From the NCBI GenBank assembly GCA_002104985.1, contig MCGO01000143.1:34266-98265 (forward strand): a DNA stretch of 64,000 bases. Direction: 5' to 3'. The position numbers were made by a program, and so were the translations under genes. The notes beneath the pieces were generated by a model. The model was not told the origin of the DNA, did no database searches, and saw only the letters and a list, made by a program, of their open reading frames with translations. The stretch is from Rhizoclosmatium globosum. Lineage: Eukaryota; Chytridiomycota; Chytridiomycetes; Chytridiales; Chytriomycetaceae. Below are positions 34,221 through 44,445 of this stretch, one piece after another. The first letter of the stretch is position 1. Every line of letters begins with the position of its first letter.

Positions 34221-35090
34221 TCAAATAGGAGCTTCACAGTCTCTCAAAATTTGGACTAAGTGGTCAGGGAGATCGAATACCAGAAGATCAATCAGCATAT
34301 TCAAGTTTGGAACAACATCCTCTGGATGGAGACGTAGTATATGTTCCAGAAGGTTCCTGCGACTAATCTCTTCTGTGTCACAGTTAACTTTAACGCAGGG
34401 AGCAGAGCAGGATTCACGCATATGTGCCTTCAAGTGCAAGAACCGATTCCATTTGCCCTGTTTCTCTTGTCTTTCACAGCTGCACCGAACCTTTCGAAGT
34501 TTTGAAACCCTTCTACGCTTATTAGACACCGGATGGCTCCTATTTAAATGTGATTAGAGACCGAAGAAGATTCGAGACTTATCTTACTTGATCGTGTTGA
34601 CTGAGTTTGACGAATTGCCACGACTAGTCCTATGTAGGGATGAGAATGTTGTGAATTGAATGTGCGTACTTACTTGGTCATTTTGAGAGAAGTTTTTTTA
34701 AGGCAGAACACGAAAGATTGGTCTATTTACGAAGGACTGGGTTTAACGGATAGGTACGTACTAGGCAAGTGCGCCCAGATCTATATACATGCGATAAACA
34801 TACCTTAATCCATTTCAGAGACATTCCTGCAACATGTGCCACCTGCCAATGCACTTTGTGAAAAGCGGCAATCTCCAAAGAACATCTCCAAAAACCAAAA
34901 TGCACACAATCAATGTCCTCAACCATCCCAATGCATCGTAAGATGTTGAATCAACGCAAACACTACTAATTCGCAGATCAGTGCCGAAGCCAGAGCTCAG
35001 AACATTCAAAAGATGTAAGTGAGCGTTGTGTTTGATAATATCCTTGCCAACTTCGCCTTCATAAGGATCAACGTTCTTTGCGCACTTCAT
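34221..35090 (-). CDS. Uncharacterised Cys/His-finger protein, gene model incomplete
   Basis: Two open stretches on the minus strand probably belong together. The downstream one (34221 to about 34550) encodes a basic segment and a Cys/His cluster: VRCSC, HLKAHM, a C-x3-C-x4-C run in CSAPCVKVNC, NLLEHILRLH, then DLLVFDLPDHLVQ. The upstream one starts MKCAKNVDPYEGEVG at 35090 and runs to about 34930, after which splice sites are unclear. The Cys/His arrangement matches that of the protein at 36741-37833, so both may bind zinc. The model could be a truncated or decaying copy; I could not join it in frame with confidence. No function is assigned. Confidence 0.4.
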
Positions 35091-36740
35091 TTTGACGAAA
35101 GACAGGCCTGGATGACGGCAGTATGCCTTGATGCGAAGATTGTCGCTAACGCTTCGTCGAAGGTGGAGTGCTCAATATTTATACGCGATGATTGCTGAAG
35201 CTCTTATACGCAGGAACGTTACCAAAGCACAGTTGATAAGTTGCTGACAGACTTGGAGTATCGCGTTTTGGTTGAGGTGAATCGCATTTTGGATAGTATC
35301 ATTGTTATCCAAACGCCGTATTCCCTTTCATCAGGTTCTCTTCCCTATGTAAATGAACAATGCTTTCAGACGTGGTTTGCCACTTGCTACTCGATATTCC
35401 TTATTCTTTCCATCCATCGTCTATGTTCTTAGATAAGAAATAAATTGAATAAAACATACGACTTACCAAATCAACATATATTGACCTTTTTCTTCCCTCC
35501 ATGAATAAATTACGGCTATATCGACTCAAGAACCTTCTTTCTTCCCTTATTTAGTATGTAACATTCCTTCCGAAACATCCTTACCTATCGTAGTGGGATC
35601 ACCGTTGTAGACCAATCAATAGAAACTCGTTCAGGGCTTATGTACGACTCAAAAACCCTTGTGGTATGCAATGCAATGCATGATGTATCAAGAACCGAGA
35701 GATTCTTTTCTCCTCGTTTTTTTCCCCACGTGTCTTCAAGTCCGCACTACACCTGTCGCCCAGATCGGCCTTTGTTCCAGCCCTTTGCAACAAACAACCA
35801 CATTCTCCGCAGTTTCCGTTTCTGCCGTTCAGCTGCCTTGCCGAACCCAACAGCCAGCTCAAACTCCGCTCACTCAAAAACCAAATCTCGGTCCCAATCT
35901 CGCCTTTGTCCAACCAAAATGGTGGGTTGTTGGAAGTTCTTGGAGATGAGCTTGCCGGATTGAAGAGGACGAATTACGATTGGGTGGGGATTTGAGCAAT
36001 GTTCCCTCGATTTGAAGGAGTTGGAGCAAAAGTGCAGAGTGAATCAATGGGATGGAACCGGGAATGGCAAGTTTAAGGGATAATCCGCCTAGTACTAGTT
36101 GTTTAGATGGCCTGCACTCTTGGACAAACAAATAATCAATACGGACTTACGGCACACCCTAAATTACTCTGTGATCAGCAAAACTACAAGAAGGACATTC
36201 GAAAGAAGGCGGCCACCATGGTAGCACGCCTAGTCCCGTGACGGTAGAGCGTAAATGATCCAGGCGCAGGGATAAATCAATCAAGAACTAGAAAGACGGA
36301 GTCTTAGGAGAACGTTAAGCTTTTCCTTTGAGGATACTTACTGTTGGCAAATCATTCCTCGTTCGTTTCCACTGGAGTTGATTTTGTCGATGGAAGGACA
36401 AAGCGGGCGAGACCTGGAAGTGGAGATATGTTTTTTTGGTCACATTTAAGGCCAAGCCCAAACCACTCTTGGTCTCGACCTCTGGACGGTGGGCCAATTA
36501 AAAATTTCTAGCGTACACTAACGTTAACGATCTTTGAAAATCGTGCACACCATTTCCGCTCTCCTCTTCTCCACCAAAACAAAGGGAATAGTAAGTTCAG
36601 TAAGTTTTGGCCGTTTGAATTGGAATTTAAGTGTGGAGAAATTTACATATCGATGTGAATCGTTATAAATGTTCAATATTCTTTTTTCATATGACTTTAC
36701 TGACAGAGTATGGGGTTACGAAGTATGGAGATTTTAAAAA
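35091..36740. other. Gene-poor stretch with possible gene remnants
   Basis: This 1.65-kb stretch is unusual for such a compact genome. Between 35640 and 36110 the composition is more coding-like and short frames with plausible protein character appear on the plus strand (LEVLGDELAGLKRTNYDW near 35930; EQCSLDLKELEQKC near 35995), but they lie in different frames and are not joined by obvious introns. They may be a relic gene. Elsewhere I see no RNA gene, terminal repeat or transposase. Confidence 0.35.
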
Positions 36741-37833
36741 TCAAAAAGCCAATGCTTTCCGATTACGTCGAGCAATCTCCATATGAGTGGTGATAAAGTG
36801 ATCTCGAATATTCACCTTATTGAGTTTAAACGAGCAACCCATTACAATACAAGTAACTTGGCAATGGTTTGCAGTACTTGAAAAATGATTTGCGATGTGC
36901 AATAGCCGAGTTAGGGTAGTCCCACAAGTACATTTCACCTCCGGCACTTTATATCTGGACTTTCGATACTTAGTACGTCGAGCCATAGATACATGTAAGG
37001 GAATCGGAGTCGTAGGTACGCTATACAGGGACGGTAATATTGTTTCTGGAGGAGGTATAAAATTTGCAGATATGGGTAAAATGCATGAATTATTGGTTGA
37101 AATTGCTGTGTCGTAGGGATTGCCGCTGTGTGCCATGGGCGGTATAGGTATAGGATCATAGAGGCTTGAATTCCCTGAAGATGTTAAAGAAAGTGTAATC
37201 CAGTCTCCATTTTGAATCAAAAACAAGTGTGTTATCGGAATTGACCAATCCTTTACTTCAAAGGGTGTGGCGTTTAAACGGTGGATGGTTGCATTTGCCG
37301 GACCGACATAAAGCCAGAGATCTGAAAGAGAATGCGAAAGAAGCGATACAATCGAGTCGGATATACGCAGTCGAATAGTGCGAAGATGGCAAAGGTGTGG
37401 AATGAACAACTCAGTTTCAAAGTCAAATTGTAGATGCCAGGATTTGAGAAGCATATAGAACAGCTGGTATTGATAGAGATTTGGGTATGCTTTACAACTA
37501 TGTAAAATACAAGTGAATTAGGGTGCTATCGGAGCAGCGAGTGGGTCGGATAGCGAGTGGAAAGGGATAGTACACGTACATCTCCTCAAACTGAGATCGA
37601 GTGTCATCAGCCACTCGTACTTTCGTACCCTGTGTTGCCTCATTGATCAGCGCACATTGGGCAGCCAGCCTTTGCAGATTCAGAATCCCAGAATCGGCCA
37701 ACTTGAGACAATGTTGAAAGTGTCGCAGAAGAGCCTTGATGCCGTCATCAACTGCCACCTGTCCAAAGTTCTCGGCCTCGATCCATTCATTCAACTGTTC
37801 GCGAAGGGTGGGTGTCAATGTTATGAACGGCAT
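36741..37833 (-). CDS. Uncharacterised protein with C-terminal Cys/His finger, 336 aa
   Basis: Exons 37580-37833 and 36741-37497 (intron 82 nt) join to 336 aa. The N-terminal 90 residues are helical (LREQLNEWIEAENFGQVAV). The middle has short leucine-rich strand-like units (LCHLRTIRLRISDSIVSLL, LSDLWLYVG), reminiscent of an F-box/LRR-type repeat but too short to call. The C-terminus carries VKCTCG, H-x3-H, C-x3-C-x4-C in CQVTCIVMGC, then N-x3-H-x4-H in NIRDHFITTH, and ends in a basic tail. The same cluster order is present in the ORFs at 34221-35090. Zinc binding is inferred from residue pattern; binding partner and function are unknown. Confidence 0.6.
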
Positions 37834-37938
37834 AACATTAATAAGGTTAATTAAGGAAGAGAGAAATCAATCTATTTTCTCATATAAACCAAACTATTTC
37901 CAAGCTATAAATACATACTCTGAAGGCATTGTAATTGA

Positions 37939-38220
37939 CAAGGACACACAGAACTGGAGTGGACAGTTCCGTGTCAGACATGTCGCGAATATGTTGGATC
38001 ATATGGGATCATACTTGATTTCATCAAACTTCGATGCAAGTGAACGAAACTATCTTGAACGGTGGCGCGATGTTGCTGGGTCGAAGCTTCCTGTTGATGA
38101 TGCAATGACGATTGGGGATATTGAGGCACGTGAAGATGTCGGCGGCGTTCCTGTTTTAGTTTCTGGAGAGGACTATTCGATTTGCGTGACAAGCGAGAAT
38201 CAGGAGAACGTTTTGGACAG
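37939..38220 (+). pseudogene. Relic copy of the TIR-like cytoplasmic domain
   Basis: About 280 bp are similar at the DNA level to the 3' part of the receptor-like gene (roughly 33565-33840). Matching words include GACAGTTCCGT, CTTGAACGGTGGCG, GGGTCGAAGCTT, ATTGAGGCACGTGAAGATG and TCGGCGGCGTTCCTGTT. Several small deletions shift the frame, and no transmembrane or ectodomain sequence accompanies it. It sits directly upstream of the F-box/LRR gene, whose 5' end may overlap the relic's trailing sequence. Confidence 0.8.
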
Positions 38221-38241
38221 TAGTAAATTAGTAATGCGAAA

Positions 38242-39066
38242 ATGGAATGGTTGTGGAAGTTGCTGTCAAGTCCCTCTGAAACCCAGCCTGCCACCTGTCA
38301 AACTCAATCTGATAAACTGAGTTCACTTCCAATTGAGCTTCTCATCCAAATTCTCGTTCATGTCAATGTACCACAAGTATTTAGGCTGCGAAGGCTCTCC
38401 CACCGATTCAATTCAGTCTTGACATCGACATCCTTTGCAGCTTTGACAGTGTCCCTCATTGAACACAATGGCCCTGACAATCAATCCAACATCGACAGTC
38501 TCTTCTTCAATGCTCCACCTTTGTTCCAACGGGCAATTGCAAGACGATGTTGGGGCAAAGAAGTGTCGTTTGTGAGGACAAGAGTTCCCTTCATTGTTCC
38601 ACTTTCAGGCGCTATTGGAAGCTGTACCTTGCTTACAACTCTGTTTCTCACAAATTCTAGCTTTTGTGGTCGAATACCTTCTGAAATAGGACTGTTGAAG
38701 GCTCTCGAAGTGATTGTGTTTAGGTACAACTCTTTCTCTGGAGCTATCCCATCGGAATTATATACTCTCGTGAATTTGAAGCGATTAGTGCTCAGTAATA
38801 ACTTGCTCACGGATGTGCTGTCGCCTGATGTTGGAAATCTGGAGAAGTTGGTTACACTCTCGATTGACTGCAACAGACTGACGGGGGTCTTGCCGAAAGA
38901 GCTGGGGCTGCTGAAACAACTTAAAGTGTTTGATTTAAATGATAATTGCTTTCAGGGACCAGTCCCGATAGAGATATGTGGCTTAAAGGAGTTGCAAATG
39001 ATGAATGCTGTGGATAATGCTGGATTAACTAGCTCCTTTGACTTCGCCCCATTGTATCTAAAATAA
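38242..39066 (+). CDS. F-box protein with plant-type leucine-rich repeats, 274 aa
   Basis: This single-exon gene starts with MEWLWKLLSSPSETQ. Residues 25-70 form an F-box (LSSLPIELLIQILVHVNVPQ, then RLRRLSHRFNSVL), which in general binds Skp1 in SCF ubiquitin ligases. Residues 120-260 contain four to five LRRs with the G-x-IP spacing usual in plant receptor-like proteins (FCGRIPSEIGLLKALEV, FSGAIPSELYTLVNLKRL, LTGVLPKELGLLKQLKV, FQGPVPIEICGLKELQ). Such short F-box/LRR proteins are expanded in chytrid genomes. The likely role is substrate selection for ubiquitylation; the target is unknown. The stop codon is followed within 120 bp by the next gene. Confidence 0.85.
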   Translation: MEWLWKLLSSPSETQPATCQTQSDKLSSLPIELLIQILVHVNVPQVFRLRRLSHRFNSVLTSTSFAALTVSLIEHNGPDNQSNIDSLFFNAPPLFQRAIARRCWGKEVSFVRTRVPFIVPLSGAIGSCTLLTTLFLTNSSFCGRIPSEIGLLKALEVIVFRYNSFSGAIPSELYTLVNLKRLVLSNNLLTDVLSPDVGNLEKLVTLSIDCNRLTGVLPKELGLLKQLKVFDLNDNCFQGPVPIEICGLKELQMMNAVDNAGLTSSFDFAPLYLK

Positions 39067-39182
39067 TTTACTCCATGAATAATACCAATACAAAAACGTG
39101 TTTTTGATCTGTGTGCCGTTGTGAAGGACAAGCCACTCCCTCTTCACTTTTTCCCCGTAATCTTCCGTTCCTTTCTCTCACG

Positions 39183-40289
39183 ATGGCAGACCTCCCAAAA
39201 GTGCATTCGCCACCGGAATCCTTCACTTTTTGCGGATTCGATAATGCAGATGCATTTGATCGGTGTTCTGTCAAGACATATTGTACCAAGAAAACGGACT
39301 GTCAATGGGACAAAGACACGCTTGACCAGGACTGTTTCACGTTGGAAGCACAAACAAGTGTCTGTCAGAAGGCATTGGACGATGCTATTCCTCCTCCGCC
39401 TTCTCCTGCTCCCCTTCCTGTCGATTCACCTGTAACCACCACAGATGCACCAGCTCCTCTTCCTCCACCTCCTTCTGCAGCAATCAATCAATCCATCGCC
39501 GTTGGGACTAGTAACGCTATATCCTCCACTTCCAATATCAACGGCATCACTGTCCAGCCCACCATCTCCATCACCCAATTTCCAATGAACAGCACTGCCA
39601 CGTTTCCGACCTCAAACTCATCCATCCCTTTAATTGCAGGAATATCCGGTGGAGTTCTCCTCCTAATTATTCTGCTTATCGGCATCTACTGCTACACAAC
39701 CAAGAAACCCAAACAAAACACACCAGTACTCCTCAAACAAACATACCCAGATGACGCCGACGAACAACCACCCCCATACATTCCCTTCGACAACTCACCA
39801 AGTCCCATCGAATTACCCCTCACCCGCCTCAACGCAACCTCCAAGATACAAGTCCGACTCGACCCCTCCCAAAACCTCTTTAATGGACTTGAACGACAAC
39901 AAACGATTGCACGCCAACAAACAGAGATTTCCCACGCGTATAGACCTCGCGGAGAGTCTAACGCATACCAGGATACCAAACGACGAATCTTGCCTGACTC
40001 ACCTCCATCTCCTCCTTCTGAGGGCCCCTCTGGATCCACTTCTTTGTCTGTTTATTCACCGCGTCAACGATATAACCAGTACCCGCATATTGCAAGGATT
40101 CCAGCCATGTACAGCGCGATTGCAGACTATGATCCGATGCAAGAGGGACAACTGACTGTCAGATCCGGAATGAACATCGTTGTAACTTCATTACCTGACG
40201 CAAGTGGTTGGTGTCGAGGCAGGATTAGTCGTGGCGCAGAAGGTTGGGTGCATGCTAGTATACTTGATGGTCTAAGTGACGAAGAATAG
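39183..40289 (+). CDS. Single-pass receptor-like protein with Cys-rich ectodomain and SH3 tail, 368 aa
   Basis: This is a single-exon gene; I took the ATG at 39183 (MADLPKVHSPPESFTFCG), since the frame is open upstream but has no ATG. Residues 15-65 form a six-cysteine module matching that of the protein at 31909-33868 (FCG, D-A, CS, C, C, C-F-T-L, C). A Pro/Ser/Thr-rich stalk with several N-glycosylation sites follows. The transmembrane helix is LIAGISGGVLLLIILLIGIYC, with KKPKQ after it, so the C-terminus is cytosolic. The last 60 residues form an SH3 domain (YSAIADYDPMQEGQLTV, GWCRGRI, EGWVHASIL) that should bind proline-rich partners. The layout resembles fungal surface sensors that signal through cortical adaptors. 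No signal peptide is evident, so insertion would be of type III. Confidence 0.85.
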   Translation: MADLPKVHSPPESFTFCGFDNADAFDRCSVKTYCTKKTDCQWDKDTLDQDCFTLEAQTSVCQKALDDAIPPPPSPAPLPVDSPVTTTDAPAPLPPPPSAAINQSIAVGTSNAISSTSNINGITVQPTISITQFPMNSTATFPTSNSSIPLIAGISGGVLLLIILLIGIYCYTTKKPKQNTPVLLKQTYPDDADEQPPPYIPFDNSPSPIELPLTRLNATSKIQVRLDPSQNLFNGLERQQTIARQQTEISHAYRPRGESNAYQDTKRRILPDSPPSPPSEGPSGSTSLSVYSPRQRYNQYPHIARIPAMYSAIADYDPMQEGQLTVRSGMNIVVTSLPDASGWCRGRISRGAEGWVHASILDGLSDEE

Positions 40290-40366
40290 CGACTTTTGAT
40301 AGAGTTTATTGGTACGAAAATAGAATAGAATGTTATTGAAATGCATTTCTTGTTTGGTGACGAGAA

Positions 40367-41218
40367 TTACTTGAAATAAGCCCATTTGCTAACTTCAACT
40401 GGTTCCTCTTTCTTTGAAGGAGTTTCTTCCGTTTTGATTGGCGGCAGGATGTTTTTTAGAACCAGTGAATAGATTACATAGGCTCCCTGTCATATTCGTT
40501 AACCCTTGTGCACACCAAAAGGAAAATACGTACGTTACTGTAAGGAATCATTAACCACAATAAAAACACCAATTTGAACGCGTAGTAGAACGGAATCAAG
40601 TTGAGTAAGCTCTGCCAAGAAACGTGTCAACAACCCACCTTCCACCCAAAACCTCACCTTTCCTCCATGCTCCATCAACGACAAGAGTGCCAAGATAATC
40701 CAATACGAAACCCACTGCTGAACGCATTCCAATTTCAAATCCTTCGCCTCTTTTGCTTCCACCGCTCTAAGACTTTGCATAACAGGCCATCCAATTGCAA
40801 GAATGTACGTCAAGAAGCCTCCATATACATCCGCAGCAACCAATATAACATAGAGAACGGCAGCAATCAGGTAAACAAGCACTTGCGCATGTGGAAGCTT
40901 CGTGATGAATGCGAGCTCCGCAATCAAAAAGGCACCTTCCAAGTTCTTGTCCAACTAATACCTCAATCGTTAAATCATTGCATAAAAAGAAAGAAAGAAG
41001 TGGGTATTTACCAGTCCGTACTGCTCCGTACCGTCTTTCCAGAGTTGTGGGATAGTTGTCAAGAGTCCCGGTGGCGCTGCGGCCTTAGCTTCGTCTTCCT
41101 TGATTTGCTCAGCTGTCTTTGAAGGATCTCTCCACTTTTTGAATGGATCGAATTTAACGGGGTCTCCAGGTTTTGGTGGATCTCTCCATTTAGTGTAAGT
41201 TTCTGTGATTGTAGTCAT
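40367..41218 (-). CDS. REEP/Yop1/HVA22-family ER membrane-shaping protein (copy 1), 233 aa
   Basis: Exons 41012-41218, 40658-40954, 40534-40611 and 40367-40486 are all phase 0 and join to 233 aa. The family (TB2/DP1/HVA22) bends ER tubules by inserting hairpin helices. Visible landmarks are two hydrophobic hairpins (VLVYLIAAVLYVILVAADVYGG; FLTYILAIGWPVMQSLRAVEA), then WVSYWIILALLSLMEH, LLNLIPFYYAFKLVFLLWLMIP, and YVIYSLVLKNILPP. The N-terminal 60 residues are a basic/Pro-rich arm with two near-identical KWRDP units. The C-terminus ends KWAYFK. It is a tandem neighbour of the next gene, same strand, and the two share intron positions except one. Confidence 0.9.
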
Positions 41219-41518
41219 TCTGTTGTTAGCTGTTAGTTGAGATTTTATGATGTCTGGGAATCGCCAGTGCTGATCATGAAATACCTTTCGGCACTCTTGA
41301 AAACAATATTGGTTTGACTGGTTCTTATATCGGCGTTTGAATGAACGAGGGGGTGGGAAAATGTCAACGACACCAAGCAATCCTGTGCCACACAAGCTTC
41401 CCCAACAACACTCCTTAAAACTCTTGGCAATATATATTGCGTTGAACCCTCCTTCCTTAGATTGATGATTGTATAGATTACTGGAATAAAATTAATCTTG
41501 TTTATTGGATTATAAAGT

Positions 41519-42363
41519 TCACTTCTTGTATGCCCATTTCGACGGCTCCTCTTTCTTCGCCGGAGGTGGATCAGGCTTCTTGATCGGTGGAAGGAGGTTT
41601 TTGAGAAAGAGATTATACATGACGAAAGACCCCTTTTATCGATGAGGTTAAAAATCGAGGACTCGTTCAAAAACATGATACTCACATTCGAGTACGGAAT
41701 AATCAGCCAAAGAATAAACACCATCTTGAAAAAGTAATAGAACGGCAGCAGGTTCAATAAGCTCTGATGGATCGAATATGAATACTCGCTATGCATTTCA
41801 CACTCACTCCAACCTTTCCGCCATATTCGAACAGTGTTTGAGACGAAATAATGACCCAATATGACAGCCTATAAATGAATAAGACTAATTACAACTCCAA
41901 ACAGACAAACGGGTATTCTGTTACCATGACTGTACATCCTCTTTCTTCAGCGATTCGGCTGCCCTTAAACTTTGCACCATCGGCCACGCATACGCCAATG
42001 CGAACGTCAAGAAACCGGCATAGAATCCACATGCCACAAGAATCACGTACAAGGCTGAAACAATCAGGTAAATGAGGACATTCGCGTGTGGCATTTTTGT
42101 GAGATGAGCCAGTTCCATGATGATAGGAGCTTCGGCAAGGTTCTTATTGAGCTATGCAAGAAGCGTTAGTACACCGGGGGAATAGATAGTGAAGGGCAGC
42201 TTAGCACATCGTTGTATGTATTCTTTCCCTCCTTCAAAGCCTGTGGAATCGCACTCAAGAGCCCTGGTGGCGGCGGCGGAGGCGGTGGAGTTGGATCGGG
42301 TTTCTTTGGTGGTGCAGACCATTTCGAGAAAGCTGGAGGAAGGACTGTTGTTGTGCTGCCCAT
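41519..42363 (-). CDS. REEP/Yop1/HVA22-family ER membrane-shaping protein (copy 2), 209 aa
   Basis: Exons 42208-42363, 41925-42151, 41814-41868, 41686-41763 and 41519-41632 join exactly to 209 aa. It is a paralogue of the gene at 40367-41218 with the same order of blocks: a Pro-rich N-terminus, ELAHLTKMPHANVLIYLIV, hairpin helices, LSYWVIISSQTLFEYGGK, LLNLLPFYYFFKMVFILWLI, and SFVMYNLFLKNLLPP, ending KWAYKK. The predicted role is ER tubule curvature. Copy 2 has an extra 56-nt intron (41869-41924) at the W of the WLSYW block that copy 1 lacks. I took the ATG at 42363; upstream codons are open but lack a good start. Confidence 0.9.
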
Positions 42364-42486
42364 TCGTTGGGGGGTTTTTTGGTTGAATTCTTTTTGCTTG
42401 GCTGTCAATTCCCCTTCATTCACTCTGCTTTGGGACTCTTTCCAATTAATTAATTAGAGACATTTATTCTGATATGCGTATTAGTT

Positions 42487-44130
42487 TTAAGCATAAGTTA
42501 CTCCTCCGCCCCATGGCAGTGCAGCATCGGGCTTGAGGCTCTGCTGTTTTTCCCTACTGACAGCAGATGCAACCGCAACTGTCTTCCTTTGGGTACTGGA
42601 TCCTGCAAACGAAGTTCCTCCAATGTTACTCAAACCAACAGTGCTACCAGTCGAGCAATTGGCAGAATACTCGCTTTCGCTCAATCCCACAGCTTTCCCA
42701 AACTCTCCTTTTATCACAGGAACAAGGTCCGCCTCAAGTCCTGCTTCGTCATCCCACATTGCAGTATATCTATGAAGCATAGAAAGCGATCCAATAAGCG
42801 ACAGTATTTCTAAAAGACTCTTCGGATTATTCCCTGTCGCTGGAAATAGCAACGGCGCAACATCGTAAAACTCAGAGTTGCGAACAGCTATTCTTGATGT
42901 TACCATTAATATAAGCGTCATAAGATCTGTGGATTCCGATATTTCTGATAAAGACAGCTTCGACTTCTTTTCGGCTTCGAGAAGAGACTCGGCCGATATT
43001 CCATGTTGATGAGCAAGGAACGCAAAATGTGAAGCAAGGTATGTGTTTGGAATCGAAGTACAGTAGACAAATGCAACCGTGAGCTTGTCTTTGAAAGGCA
43101 TTGAATATGGATATTGCTCCAGATCCGGAGAATGGGTTGTTGAAGATGTGAACAGTGACAGATGCAGGTTGAAACACATTGCTCTTTTAGACTCAAACGA
43201 AATCATTTTTGATAGGTATCGCGGTTGAAATCCAAACTTGGATTGAATCCACATGTTTAACTCTGCCGGTTTTGATGGTAGCGACGACATTGCAATTTTT
43301 GCTTTTTTGATACCCTTTAGAACATGCCTCAACACTGTAAATGTAGACGGTTGGCGAAAATCGCTAACGTTCATGGTGGTTGACACTGTCTTATGACGGC
43401 CCATGTTCCAACCAGTTCCCTTCAAAACAACTTCCATATCTTTTTGTATATCAGCATCAATATCCAAACACGCCAAAAATGTCATTGTATTTGTTAACGC
43501 TGGTATTCCAAGTTAGTATTCCAAGATGAAATACTGTGTTCGTTTGGGTACATACCCATCAACGCAATAAACGTTCCCAAAAGCTGTAACCCCTTCTCCC
43601 CAAACCGTTCAACAACCTTTTTTCGCGTTCGTTCAGATCTCGCAGCAGGAATCACAGTCGCCCCCACAACCGCATTCAACGCAACTTGTTCACGATCCGA
43701 AATCATACTTGGAGTCAACACGATTGGTTTCAGTGGATACGCGCCTTTTCCAAGTTTCCCTATCCGACAATTTAAAGCTGAACAGGCTGGGCATTCTGCA
43801 ACGAGAGACGTAAGCGTGATTACTTTTGTTCGAAGAGCAGCATCGATGGGGGAAAACCCAAAGTCACATGCTGGCGCACCACGAAAAGGCGTCATAATGA
43901 GCGTAGCTGAGTGAAGAGCTGGTTTCCAGATGTGTGCAATCTGAAGGGCTGGACTGCGGTATCCTGTCAAATACCTCATAATGACGATGAGGGAATCGCA
44001 GTCTTTTGCGTACGCTTCTTGGTTGACAAATGGGGCCAATTGATCTTATTAATTTATCTTAATAATAATGGTACAAAATGGGTTGTGAAGTCTCACGGTG
44101 GATAGTGACAGCTTCTTGTGATATTGACAT
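42487..44130 (-). CDS. AhpD-like two-domain protein (copy 1), 511 aa
   Basis: Exons 44097-44130, 43556-44044 and 42487-43499 join exactly to 511 aa. The first half contains ALRTKVITLTSLVAECPACS with a second Cys four residues on, which resembles the Glu/CxxC site of AhpD-like disulfide reductases, but the expected His is replaced. The second half has a helical repeat with SIPNTYLASHFAFLAHQHGIS, again AhpD-like (a His-centred helix) but without the CxxC. Such proteins act in peroxide metabolism or are non-catalytic relatives; the missing residues argue for a changed activity. The C-terminal 60 residues are disordered and end WGGGVTYA. A tandem paralogue lies at 44446-46081. Family assignment rests on motif pattern only. 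Confidence 0.65.
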
Positions 44131-44445
44131 TGTTTCGATGCTGATTGTTCCGTTATTCCGTTTCGTAAGATTTACGATTAACAACAAAGAATTTGTGCAA
44201 TCGGATGTATTTTGTCTCATCTGAGACAAAAACGGAAAGAAAACAATGTCGCAGAAATAACAAAAAAGAATGCCAGTCTAGCTTGAATTTGTGGCAACAC
44301 TGAGTATCCTGAGTTACAGCAAGGAACGCAAAACAACAATTTTAATAACACCTTCTCAAGATTGTTCAATTCTTTTGCGTGGCATTCAATCATTCGTTCA
44401 CGTTGCATAACAATTACTTAAAGCCATTTATTCACGCGTTATCTT
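44131..44445. other. Intergenic region between the AhpD-like copies
   Basis: This 315-bp stretch holds the 3' end of one copy's transcript and the promoter of the other. A comparable block, including TTTTGTCTCAT, recurs upstream of copy 2 near 46150, so the duplication included the promoter. No gene is seen. Confidence 0.5.
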
